Shown here piece by piece: positions 1-7,571 of a stretch of 64,000 nucleotides of DNA. The stretch spans positions 1 to 64,000 of the forward strand of contig JASGMP010000001.1 of the NCBI GenBank assembly GCA_030156395.1, read 5' to 3'. The notes under the pieces are model-generated. The model ran no database searches. It was not told where the DNA came from and saw nothing but the letters and a program-made list of their open reading frames with translations. The position numbers were made by a program, and so were the translations under genes. Numbering within the stretch: the stretch's first letter is position 1; each line of letters opens with the position of its first letter. The stretch comes from Fidelibacterota bacterium. GTDB taxonomy: Bacteria; Fidelibacterota; Fidelibacteria; Fidelibacterales; Fidelibacteraceae.

Positions 1-112
1 GGGTTCAGGGGTTCAGGGGTTCAGGGGTTCAAGGGTTCAGGGGTTCAGGGGTTCAGGGGTTCAGGGGTTCAAGGGCTCAGGGGTTCAGGGGTTCAGGGGC
101 TCAGGGGTTCCG
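1..112. repeat. Octamer short tandem repeat (GGGTTCAG)n
   Basis: About fourteen consecutive 8-bp units of GGGTTCAG run from the window edge, with scattered changes (GGGTTCAA, GGGCTCAG) and a decayed last unit GGGTTCCG. The array is truncated by the window edge, so its full length is unknown. There are no spacers, so it is not CRISPR. It sits in non-coding DNA upstream of pgk. It resembles the short tandemly repeated repetitive (STRR) sequences known from cyanobacteria and some other bacteria. Confidence 0.93.
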
Positions 113-221
113 ACCGACGACTGCCGCTAAGTTTAAATGAGGACTGTATTTAATCCATTAAATAATACGAAACAACATATATATGATTAACAATATTATC
201 TTGCATTGTGTCGCTTTTCGG

Positions 222-249
222 TGTATTTTACCCCCGGGGTGGGGGGCGC
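222..249 (+). repeat. GC-rich dispersed element, copy 1
   Basis: The stretch reads GTATTTTACCCCC followed by GGGGTGGGGGGCG. The same sequence, with one additional C in the C-run, is found in inverted orientation at 17628-17655. Both copies are intergenic and stand out against A+T-rich surroundings. The C-run/G-run centre (CCCCCGGGG) is self-complementary and could form a hairpin. The flanks of the two copies do not align clearly, so the repeated unit appears to be only about 27 bp. Confidence 0.8.
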
Positions 250-394
250 TACCTAATCGAAATCATATATCCTATTTCTCTAATAATTTCATCATCAGAT
301 CAACAAAAAATCCGCTATCATTTATAAGAAGATGGAAGATGTAGGGACAGACCGCGACCTGTCTGAAGTTAGTGTTGCTCCGCTCCTGGCGTTT

Positions 395-458
395 CAATCC
401 AATCAATCCAATCAATCTCCCCAATCCCCTCGCTACTGTCGACTGCCGACTGCCGACT
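395..458. repeat. Short repeats: CAATCCAAT units and CGACTGC heptamers
   Basis: Positions 395-417 carry repeated CAATCCAAT-like units followed by CCCCAATCCCC. Positions 440-458 carry the heptamer CGACTGC two and a half times. A single CGACTGC also occurs at 118-124, next to the end of the octamer array. These are non-coding low-complexity repeats of the STRR kind. Confidence 0.75.
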
Positions 459-598
459 CAAATCTAAAGGCAAAATGTGTTTTGTCTCTACTCAATTATT
501 GTATACTATATTATGAAAATTTACAATCTCCACTTTTTTCTCTTAAAATCACTGCACAAAATTTCTTATATTAAAAATCTGAAAATGGAGGTGAATAT

Positions 599-1798
599 AT
601 GGCAAGACTTACTGTCAACGATGTCAATTTCAAGAATCAAAAGGTCTTAGTCCGTGTCGATTTTAATGTCCCGGTGAATGACGCCGGCGAAATTACCAAT
701 GATTACCGAATCGTATCTTCTCTGCCAACCCTTCAAAAAATCCTGAATGACGGGGGATCTGTAATTTGTATGAGCCATTTGGGCAGACCCAAAGGTAAAG
801 CCGATCCGGCCTTTTCCCTGAAACCGGTACAAAAACGCTTATCCGAACTGCTGAACCGGGAAGTAAAATTTGCTGAGGATTGTGTCGGCGAAGACGCCAC
901 AAACTTGGCCGCATCCCTGAAACCAGGTGATGTTCTTCTTCTGGAAAATCTTCGCTTCCATGAAGAAGAAAAGAAAAATGATCCGGAGTTTGCAAGGAAA
1001 CTGGCTTCCTATGCCGATATGTATGTCAATGATGCCTTCGGTACTTCCCACAGAGCTCATGCCTCGACGGTGGGTGTCACTGCGTATTTTGAAAAGGTCA
1101 TCTGTGGCCTCCTCCTGGAAAAGGAACTGGTCTATCTAAAAGATAAAGTGGAAAATCCTGTACGTCCCTATACAGCTATTCTAGGCGGTGCCAAAATCAG
1201 CGGTAAAATCGATACCATACAGCACCTGCTGAAAAAGGTGGATCATCTGTTGGTGGGTGGAGGCATGATCTTTACCTTTTTTAAGGCCATGGGGTATGAA
1301 ATCGGGAATTCCCTGGTTGAAGAGGATAAAGTGGATCTTGCAAAAGAAATTCTTGAAAAGGTTAAATCCTCAGGGGTCCATTTCCATCTTCCGGTGGATG
1401 TCGTTGCCGCAGATGCCTTTGAAAACGAGGCACCAGCCGTCACCGTCCCCATAGATCAAATCCCTGCCGGAAAATTCGGACTAGATATCGGTCCGGAAAC
1501 CATCCGCCTTTTTTCAGATATCATCTCCAAAAGCAAAACCGTTCTTTGGAACGGTCCCATGGGGGTTTTTGAGATGCCGAATTTTGCCAAGGGGACTGAA
1601 GCAATCGCCAAAGCGTTGGCTGAAGCGACGGAAAAGGGAACAATCTCTCTGGTTGGCGGCGGTGATTCGGTAGCTGCCGTGAATAAACTGGGTTACAGTG
1701 ATAAAATAAGTCATGTGTCTACCGGTGGTGGAGCCTCTCTGGAACTAATATCAGGACTCGAACTACCGGCAGTGGCAAAGATTTCAGAAAAAGAATAA
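599..1798 (+). CDS. pgk: Phosphoglycerate kinase
   Basis: This cytoplasmic glycolytic enzyme transfers the acyl phosphate of 1,3-bisphosphoglycerate to ADP. The 399-residue product has the normal family length and all landmarks: VDFNVP near the N-terminus, SHLGRPKG, LENLRFHEEE, DAFGTSHRAHAS, GGAKISGKI, GPMGVFE and the nucleotide-loop STGGGASLELISG near the C-terminus. The ATG at 599 follows a strong GGAGGTG ribosome site with seven-base spacing. It is the first gene of an apparent pgk-tpiA-secG unit; tpiA begins nine bases after the stop. Confidence 0.99.
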   Translation: MARLTVNDVNFKNQKVLVRVDFNVPVNDAGEITNDYRIVSSLPTLQKILNDGGSVICMSHLGRPKGKADPAFSLKPVQKRLSELLNREVKFAEDCVGEDATNLAASLKPGDVLLLENLRFHEEEKKNDPEFARKLASYADMYVNDAFGTSHRAHASTVGVTAYFEKVICGLLLEKELVYLKDKVENPVRPYTAILGGAKISGKIDTIQHLLKKVDHLLVGGGMIFTFFKAMGYEIGNSLVEEDKVDLAKEILEKVKSSGVHFHLPVDVVAADAFENEAPAVTVPIDQIPAGKFGLDIGPETIRLFSDIISKSKTVLWNGPMGVFEMPNFAKGTEAIAKALAEATEKGTISLVGGGDSVAAVNKLGYSDKISHVSTGGGASLELISGLELPAVAKISEKE

Positions 1799-1807
1799 AG
1801 GATTTTT

Positions 1808-2581
1808 ATGCGACGTTTATTGATTGCCGGAAACTGGAAAATGAATCATGGACCGTCCCAATCCCGGGAATTCGGTCGTAACCTGAAAGCTAAGGGACTT
1901 CAGAATTTTTTCCCGGAAATCCTTTTGTGTCCGCCCTATGTTTCCATCCAGCCCCTGAAAGAATCCCTGGAGGGAACACCGGTCAAGATTGGGGGACAAA
2001 ACCTCCACCAGGAACTGAAAGGTGCATACACCGGTGAAATCTCCGGTGAAATGCTGAAGGAAACAGGCTGTGTCTATGTTTTAATCGGACATTCCGAACG
2101 CCGGCAGTATTTTTATGAGACGGACGAACTGGTGCACACGAAAATCCTTAGAGCACATGATGCCGGACTGGTTCCCATTGTATGCATTGGCGAAACTCTG
2201 GAAGATCGGGAAAAGGGTATTACAACGGATGTCATCACCCAGCAGTTGAAAGGCGCCTTGAAAGAATTACGCCCGGAAATTATGAAGACACTTGTTTTGG
2301 CATACGAGCCGGTATGGGCTATCGGAACAGGTAAAACGGCAACCGCCGGACAGGCCCAGGAAGTCCATGCCTTGATCCGGAAGATCCTGAAAACGTCTTT
2401 CAGTACCGAAATCAGTGAAAATACCCGGATACTCTATGGCGGCAGTGCCAAACCCAATAATGCTGAAGAGCTTTTGTCTGAAGCTGATATTGACGGACTC
2501 CTCATCGGAGGTGCCAGTCTGAAGACAGAAGATTTCTATGCCATAATCGGCATTGCCCATCAACTTATGAATAAAGGATAA
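1808..2581 (+). CDS. tpiA: Triosephosphate isomerase
   Basis: The enzyme interconverts dihydroxyacetone phosphate and glyceraldehyde 3-phosphate in the cytoplasm. The 257-residue protein is full length, with GNWKMN carrying the active-site Lys, IGHSERR carrying the catalytic His, AYEPVWAIGTG carrying the catalytic Glu and flexible loop 6, and YGGSAKP plus DGLLIGGASL closing the barrel. It sits between pgk and secG with gaps of nine and five bases, so the three genes are probably cotranscribed. The pgk-tpiA-secG order is common in many bacteria. Confidence 0.99.
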   Translation: MRRLLIAGNWKMNHGPSQSREFGRNLKAKGLQNFFPEILLCPPYVSIQPLKESLEGTPVKIGGQNLHQELKGAYTGEISGEMLKETGCVYVLIGHSERRQYFYETDELVHTKILRAHDAGLVPIVCIGETLEDREKGITTDVITQQLKGALKELRPEIMKTLVLAYEPVWAIGTGKTATAGQAQEVHALIRKILKTSFSTEISENTRILYGGSAKPNNAEELLSEADIDGLLIGGASLKTEDFYAIIGIAHQLMNKG

Positions 2582-2586
2582 ACAAT

Positions 2587-2946
2587 ATGTTGACATTTGT
2601 AATTATCATTCTTGTCATTGTTAGTCTGCTTCTGATTTCATCCATTCTCATGCAGTCTTCAAAGGGCGGAGGTCTTGGCGGTTCTACCTTTGGCGGCGGT
2701 ATGGGAGGACTCAATAGTGTCCTGGGCGGACGCAATGCAGCAGGGTTTCTGGCAAAAGCCACCCAGTACCTGGCTATCGTCTTTTTTATTCTTATTATCC
2801 TCATCAATTTTATGGTCAGGGGATCTAATGCCCAGAGAAGTGTGGTTCAGGAACAGGCGGAAAAAGGAGTTGTGACTTCTTCTTCTTCCCTGCCCAGACC
2901 CGCCGGAATCGACATTGAAGAGCCCAATGTACCGGTAAAAGAATAA
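2587..2946 (+). CDS. secG: Protein-export membrane protein SecG
   Basis: SecG is the small auxiliary subunit of the SecYEG translocon. The 119-residue protein has two hydrophobic segments (about residues 2-20 and 55-75) separated by the glycine-rich loop containing SSKGGGLGGSTFGGG, and then FLAKAT, as in the family. The C-terminal tail is longer than in E. coli, polar and rich in Ser/Pro. Start ATG at 2587 lies five bases after the tpiA stop. The downstream 84 bases before the tRNA contain an AAATGC/GCATTT palindrome but no T-run. Confidence 0.95.
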   Translation: MLTFVIIILVIVSLLLISSILMQSSKGGGLGGSTFGGGMGGLNSVLGGRNAAGFLAKATQYLAIVFFILIILINFMVRGSNAQRSVVQEQAEKGVVTSSSSLPRPAGIDIEEPNVPVKE

Positions 2947-3030
2947 AAAATGCGGCATTTCCGGCGAAAATCTTGTAGAATTGCTGATGTAAAGAGTTTA
3001 GATTCCCACAGTTTTTTACTAGGGAATCCT

Positions 3031-3114
3031 GCCCAGGTGGTGAAACAGGCAGACACACTATCTTGAGGGGGTAGCGCCCTACTGGGCATGCGGGTTCAAA
3101 TCCCGCCCTGGGCA
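3031..3114 (+). tRNA. tRNA-Leu (anticodon GAG)
   Basis: A cloverleaf folds from 3031 to 3114. The acceptor stem GCCCAGG pairs with CCTGGGC at 3107-3113, followed by discriminator A. The T arm is GCGGG-TTCAAAT-CCCGC (3090-3106). The anticodon stem CTATC/GGTAG encloses loop TTGAGGG, giving anticodon GAG. A long variable arm is present, as expected for a class II tRNA-Leu. CCA is not encoded, so it must be added enzymatically. It lies between secG and a TPR gene on the same strand. Confidence 0.97.
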
Positions 3115-3152
3115 CAAAATATTTGGTAACTGTAACAAATACAGGAAATATG

Positions 3153-4487
3153 ATGGCTATGAAACACAAAATACGGATCATATCGGTTTTATTGCTGATA
3201 TTTGGATTGACCGCTTCAGGACAGGATTTAGCAACCCTCCAGGGGCAAATTGATCAGGCAAAAGCAATGTTGGAAAACAATGACCTAATGAGTGCTGAAA
3301 TGTTTGTACAACAGGTTTTGGCGCAGGACTCAAGTTTTGCCCCGGCTTACTACCTATTACATGAAATTGAATTGCGTCGGGGTAATCTCACCGAAGCCCA
3401 ACAGGCAGTCCGGAAAGCAATTGATTTTAATCCCACCGACGAAACATACCGGGAACGCTTTGATCAAATCCGGGATCTTGTGAATATGATCCGGGATGGT
3501 CAACGGGAATATGACGCCGGAAATCCTGATAATGCGAAACGTGTCTACCTTCAAGTCGCTGAAAAATATCCCAATTTTGCGGATACCTATTATCGTCTGG
3601 GTGTAATTGCCTTATTGCAGGACGATCATGAAGCTGCTTTAAAATACTACGATAAAGCTATTGAACTAAGCGGCGGCGATGAAAAATATACACGGGCTAA
3701 GCGGGTAATGGTTCAGAAATATTACCAGGACGGACTAAATGCCTACAAAATAAACGATCTTACAACAGCAGAAAAAAAACTCAATATCGCCATATCCATT
3801 GATCCCACTTTTTCTACTGCCTATCAGCTTCTCGGTGCAATCAAACGTAAAGCCGGTGATATTGAAAAGGCCATTGATTATTTACAGCAGGGGATTGAGG
3901 CCAATGCAAATGATGAAGCCCTCCGTTACAATCTGGCGATTTATTTACAGAATGTGGGAGAGCATCTGAAAGCTCTGGAACAATTAAAAAAGTGTGTGGA
4001 AATCAATCCCAATTATGATAAGGCCTATGCAGTCATGGGACGGATATACCTGGACAGAAAGAATCTGAAAGAAGCAGAAGCGAGCTATGCAAAGGCAGTA
4101 TCCCTCGACAAAACGTCTGCTGCTGCCTGGGAGGGTTATGGCGCTGTTTTGATGGAATTAGACCGTTATGAAGAAGCTGTAGAAGCACTTAAAAATGCCG
4201 CAAAATATTCTCCCCGGAATGCCCAGGTGTATTACCGCCTGGCAGAAGCCTATAATTATCTGGAAAAATATGAGCTGGCAATAGAAGCAGCAAAAAACGC
4301 AACACAAATCAATTCCAATTTTGGTGCAGCCTGGTATGAAATGGGCATGGCTTTTGCCCTGATGGGAAACAATGATGATGCCATCAATGCATTCAACCGG
4401 GCCAGAACCGATGCTCGCTGGCGTAAAGTAGCCGAATATGAGATTGAACAAATCCGGAAAGGTAAACCCGTTAGCAGGCAACAGTAA
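3153..4487 (+). CDS. Secreted tetratricopeptide-repeat protein
   Basis: The product (about 444 residues) starts with a signal peptide (basic MAMKHKIR, a hydrophobic LLLIFGL stretch and cleavage near SGQ). The rest is almost entirely tandem TPR helices, with repeated patterns such as AYYLL, YRLGVIALLQ, AYQLLGAIKRKAGD and AYAVMGRIYLDR, roughly nine or ten repeats. It is probably a periplasmic scaffold; no enzyme domain is visible. Start choice: AGGA at 3142-3145 best serves ATG at 3153; ATGs at 3150 and 3159 are alternatives. A terminator follows the stop. Partner proteins are unknown. Confidence 0.85.
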   Translation: MAMKHKIRIISVLLLIFGLTASGQDLATLQGQIDQAKAMLENNDLMSAEMFVQQVLAQDSSFAPAYYLLHEIELRRGNLTEAQQAVRKAIDFNPTDETYRERFDQIRDLVNMIRDGQREYDAGNPDNAKRVYLQVAEKYPNFADTYYRLGVIALLQDDHEAALKYYDKAIELSGGDEKYTRAKRVMVQKYYQDGLNAYKINDLTTAEKKLNIAISIDPTFSTAYQLLGAIKRKAGDIEKAIDYLQQGIEANANDEALRYNLAIYLQNVGEHLKALEQLKKCVEINPNYDKAYAVMGRIYLDRKNLKEAEASYAKAVSLDKTSAAAWEGYGAVLMELDRYEEAVEALKNAAKYSPRNAQVYYRLAEAYNYLEKYELAIEAAKNATQINSNFGAAWYEMGMAFALMGNNDDAINAFNRARTDARWRKVAEYEIEQIRKGKPVSRQQ

Positions 4488-4506
4488 CTCCTGACGATTT
4501 TTTTTT

Positions 4507-4535
4507 AAGGGGAGTTCATATCTCCCCTTTTTTTG
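4507..4535 (+). terminator. Intrinsic terminator after the TPR gene
   Basis: An eight-base stem AAGGGGAG/CTCCCCTT with a seven-base loop is followed by a run of T. It lies 20 bases after the TPR stop and separates this unit from the HAD gene. Confidence 0.93.
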
Positions 4536-4561
4536 TTACATTAAATTTTATATTTTCATAC

Positions 4562-5254
4562 ATGAACATCAAAGCAGTCATTCTGGATCTGGATAATACA
4601 TTGATGGATTTTGGTAATTTAAAAGCCAACTCCATACGAGGGGCCATTACCGGGATGATAGAAGCCGGTATGTCCATTGACGAGGAAAAAGCTTTTGAAG
4701 AAATTATGGCAATCTATAAGGCGAAAGGTTGGGAATACCAAAAGGTTCTGGATGAGTTCATCGTAAACCATGAGGGATTTCTGGATTATCAATACCTGGC
4801 GGCTGGCATCACTCACTATCGAAAAGCCCGTGAAGCCCAGTTAAAGCCCTATCCCACCGTTTTTTCAACCCTGATTTCTTTGATTAAAAGGGGGATAAAA
4901 CTGGCAGTCGTCTCCGATGCTCCGGCCAGAGAAGCGTGGTTAAGACTTTATCAGCTGAATCTACACCGTCTTTTCGATGTCGTGGTGACTTTCGATGATA
5001 CCGGCGTGACCAAGCCGTCACCCGATCCTTTCAGACTTGCTTTGAAAAAACTTGGACTTTCTCCACAGGATGTGATGATGGTGGGGGACTGGCCCGAGCG
5101 AGATATGGCAGGTGCCCGACAGATGGGAATCCGATCCATTTTTGCAAGATATGGTGACCTGTTTGATACTGTCCATTCTGGAGCCGATTTTGAAATAGGC
5201 CGTTTTGATGAAATTCTAAAAATTATCGAAAAAATTGAATCAGCTCATGGTTGA
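4562..5254 (+). CDS. HAD-superfamily hydrolase
   Basis: A cytoplasmic phosphatase-like protein of 230 residues with the four HAD motifs: motif I DLDNTL with the nucleophilic Asp near residue 10, motif II VVSDAP, motif III Lys in TKPSPDPF, and motif IV GDWPERD. The helical cap between motifs I and II places it in the phosphoglycolate phosphatase/YjjG-like subfamily I; the substrate cannot be read from sequence. No ribosome site precedes the ATG at 4562, and a TATATT hexamer lies seven bases upstream, so a leaderless transcript is possible. Its end overlaps acpS. Confidence 0.9.
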   Translation: MNIKAVILDLDNTLMDFGNLKANSIRGAITGMIEAGMSIDEEKAFEEIMAIYKAKGWEYQKVLDEFIVNHEGFLDYQYLAAGITHYRKAREAQLKPYPTVFSTLISLIKRGIKLAVVSDAPAREAWLRLYQLNLHRLFDVVVTFDDTGVTKPSPDPFRLALKKLGLSPQDVMMVGDWPERDMAGARQMGIRSIFARYGDLFDTVHSGADFEIGRFDEILKIIEKIESAHG

Positions 5255-5621
5255 AACAGGCATAGACATTGTTGAAGTTGCACGTGTCCAGCAAGCTATC
5301 ATTCAGCATGGAGATCATTTTTTAAAAAAAATATTCCATCCCAAAGAGATCGCCTACTGTGAAGCCAAAACTCGAAAATATGAACACTATGCAGCGCGCT
5401 TCGCTGCCAAAGAAGCCTGCCGGAAGGCTCTTTTATCCCATTTGTCCTATCATCCTGCCTGGACAGATATGTTTATAGTGAATGACCCGGGGGGAAAACC
5501 CTTTTTACATTTAGATGAAAAAATTATGAAAATCCTGACCATCCGCCACATCTCTGTCAGTTTGAGCCACACCCAAACTCTGGCTACAGCCATTGTCTTT
5601 TTTGAAATAGGAGTAAAATAA
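5247..5621 (+). CDS. acpS: Holo-[acyl-carrier-protein] synthase
   Basis: AcpS transfers 4'-phosphopantetheine from coenzyme A to the serine of acyl carrier protein. The 124-residue protein has the diagnostic GIDIVEVARV at its start (metal-binding Asp) and RFAAKEA in the middle (metal-binding Glu), then SLSHTQTLATA. The ATG at 5247 overlaps the HAD stop; it is preferred over an upstream TTG at 5235. A possible client in this window is the ACP-like domain of the 23.4 kb ligase protein. Confidence 0.97.
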   Translation: MVETGIDIVEVARVQQAIIQHGDHFLKKIFHPKEIAYCEAKTRKYEHYAARFAAKEACRKALLSHLSYHPAWTDMFIVNDPGGKPFLHLDEKIMKILTIRHISVSLSHTQTLATAIVFFEIGVK

Positions 5622-7162
5622 TGACGTATCGTGTCGTATCTTCTGAAGAAGCCGGTCAGATAGACCGGTATACCCTGGAAACCGAGGGTAAGGACGGGAA
5701 AATCCTGATGAAAAAAGCCGGCATTTCAGTGGCTGATTCCGTTTTTGAAATTTGTCAAACCCAACATATTTCCCGATGCCAAATTTTTTGTGGAAAAGGA
5801 AATAATGGTGGAGATGGTGCTGTAGCAGCCCGGGAGCTCCACCTGAAAGGCATTACTGTGGATGTGTTCATAACCGCCGAACCGGAGAACTACACGGGAG
5901 ACGCCGCCTGGCATGTAAAAAAGATGCTCCAAACCGGCATCAAACCCCATATCATAAAAGATGTTGATATTCTGAAAAATTATTTGAGTACAGATTCTGT
6001 CTGGGTGGATGCCCTCTTGGGAACAGGTCTCCGAAATGCCGTACGGGGTATTACATTATCTATTCTAAAAATCTTAAACGATAAACACCGCAATCAGCCG
6101 ATTGTCGCTGTGGATTTACCTTCAGGACTGGATGGAACAAACGGCCACACCCTTGGTCCGGTACTTCGGGCAGATAAAACCGTCACCATGGGATTTTATA
6201 AAACCGGATTATTCCTTCATGAAGGAAAATTCCTTAGCGGGGATATCCTTCTGACAGATCTTGACTACTCTGAAAAAGCCATGGAACACGCAGCACCTAC
6301 ATTTTTATGTACCGATGCCGTCATTCGATCGATGATGCTTCCTGTCCGGGGAACCGACCATAAATACTCCCGGGGACAGGTTGTATGCATCGGCGGTCAT
6401 AAAGAAATGCCCGGAGCCATTACACTGGCTGCCCTGAGTGCTCTTCGGGCTGGTGCTGGCATGGTCAGAGCCCTTGTGCCTAAAGGCGTATCACAGGTTA
6501 TCCATCATCAGGCACCTGAAATTCTTTGCCATACAGGCCAAATGGAATATGTATCTGCTGATGATATCCATCTGTGGGATACACTGAAAATGCGGACAAA
6601 GGCTGTCCTTATCGGTCCGGGGTTGGGACGGCACAAAGAGACAGAACACTTTGTCAGGAATATTTTGAGAGAACTGGATACCCCGGCCGTCCTGGATGCC
6701 GACGCCTTGAATAGTATTCATCTCAATGATTTAAGACTTACAGAAGCTCCTTTAATTCTGACGCCTCATGCCGGGGAATTTCTCAGGCTTACTTCCATTC
6801 CAGAAAAAGACCTTCAATCAGATCCAGTCAACACACTCCGGAATGCCGCTCAAAAATCAGGAAAAATTATTCACTTGAAAGGATCCACCAGCATGAGTGC
6901 TTTCCCTGACGGAAGAATTTACATCCATCCATACAATTCTCCCGGTATGGCTACAGCAGGCTCCGGAGATGTTCTGGGAGGTATCATCACATCCCTGTTG
7001 GCTCAAGGCTTTTCACCGGAAGCCGCAACCCTTTGTGGAAGCCATTTTCATGGACTGGCAGGAATCAAAGCTGCACACATGAAGGGGTGCCGGGGAATGA
7101 TTGCCGGTGATTTAATCCACTCTTTGCCCGAGGTTATGAAAGATTATGAGACTATTGAATAA
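5621..7162 (+). CDS. nnr: Bifunctional NAD(P)H-hydrate epimerase / dehydratase
   Basis: This enzyme repairs damaged NAD(P)H hydrates in the cytoplasm. The N-terminal half (about residues 1-215) is the YjeF_N epimerase with CGKGNNGGDGAVAAR. The C-terminal half (about 235-510) is the ADP-dependent (S)-NAD(P)HX dehydratase with HKYSRGQ, VLDADALN, LTPHAGEF, KGST and the catalytic TAGSGDVLGG. At 513 residues it matches the usual fused form. Its ATG shares one base with the acpS stop, and vanZ starts inside its last codons. The acpS-nnr pairing is frequent in bacteria. Confidence 0.97.
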   Translation: MTYRVVSSEEAGQIDRYTLETEGKDGKILMKKAGISVADSVFEICQTQHISRCQIFCGKGNNGGDGAVAARELHLKGITVDVFITAEPENYTGDAAWHVKKMLQTGIKPHIIKDVDILKNYLSTDSVWVDALLGTGLRNAVRGITLSILKILNDKHRNQPIVAVDLPSGLDGTNGHTLGPVLRADKTVTMGFYKTGLFLHEGKFLSGDILLTDLDYSEKAMEHAAPTFLCTDAVIRSMMLPVRGTDHKYSRGQVVCIGGHKEMPGAITLAALSALRAGAGMVRALVPKGVSQVIHHQAPEILCHTGQMEYVSADDIHLWDTLKMRTKAVLIGPGLGRHKETEHFVRNILRELDTPAVLDADALNSIHLNDLRLTEAPLILTPHAGEFLRLTSIPEKDLQSDPVNTLRNAAQKSGKIIHLKGSTSMSAFPDGRIYIHPYNSPGMATAGSGDVLGGIITSLLAQGFSPEAATLCGSHFHGLAGIKAAHMKGCRGMIAGDLIHSLPEVMKDYETIE

Positions 7163-7565
7163 AAAATATACACTTTTTGCTGTCCTTTACCTTAGTCTGA
7201 TCTTTATTCAGTCTTCCATCCCTTCAGAAAAGATTCCGCGCATGGACATTCTGAGCTTTGATAAAATCATTCATGCAGGCATTTATTTGATAGCAACAAT
7301 TCTGATTTACCTTTCCATCAGGGAATACCGTCCTTTTGATACAGGAAAAATTGCCTGGCTGACCTTTGCCATCACACTGCTTTACGGCCTCTCAGACGAA
7401 ATACACCAGTACTTTGTTCCGGGGCGCCATTCCAGTATTTGGGATTTTGTAGCGGACACAGCCGGAATCACGACAGGACTTCTGATTGTACATGTCGTCC
7501 GAAAAAAGGTTCTTGCCAGACATCATGAGGATCTCAAACACATGAACCATTCACAGGAGCTTTGA
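7146..7565 (+). CDS. VanZ-like family membrane protein
   Basis: A 139-residue protein with about four hydrophobic segments. The signature of the VanZ-like family, DEIHQYFVPGRHSS followed by DFVADTAG, is complete at about residues 81-105, preceded by FDKIIHAGIY. The molecular role of most VanZ-like proteins is unknown; a link to teicoplanin resistance is known only for the Enterococcus member. It starts 17 bases inside the end of nnr and is followed six bases later by recN. Confidence 0.88.
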   Translation: MRLLNKKYTLFAVLYLSLIFIQSSIPSEKIPRMDILSFDKIIHAGIYLIATILIYLSIREYRPFDTGKIAWLTFAITLLYGLSDEIHQYFVPGRHSSIWDFVADTAGITTGLLIVHVVRKKVLARHHEDLKHMNHSQEL

Positions 7566-7571
7566 TAAGCC

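Larger units (their letters stand above)
113..598. other. Non-coding leader region upstream of pgk with short repeats
   Basis: No convincing gene lies here. The only open frame (332-574) encodes a low-complexity Ser/Gln/Asn-rich peptide produced by short repeats and is rejected. The region holds a GC-rich element (222-249), CAATC-type repeats (395-417), CGACTGC heptamers (440-458) and, close to pgk, an A+T-rich stretch (about 480-580) with several possible -10-like hexamers but no clean -35/-10 pair. The pgk promoter is probably in that stretch. Confidence 0.6.

Noticed and set aside
1-112. Repeat array considered as CRISPR
   Set aside because: Units are 8 bp and contiguous with no spacers and no cas genes nearby.
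222-249. GC-rich element as a simple intrinsic terminator
   Set aside because: The inverted repeat is short and is not followed by a T-run in the right orientation, and the same sequence recurs elsewhere.
332-574. 80-codon open frame before pgk
   Set aside because: Low-complexity Ser/Gln/Asn stretch created by the tandem CAATCCAAT and CGACTGC repeats; no ribosome site, no recognisable domain.
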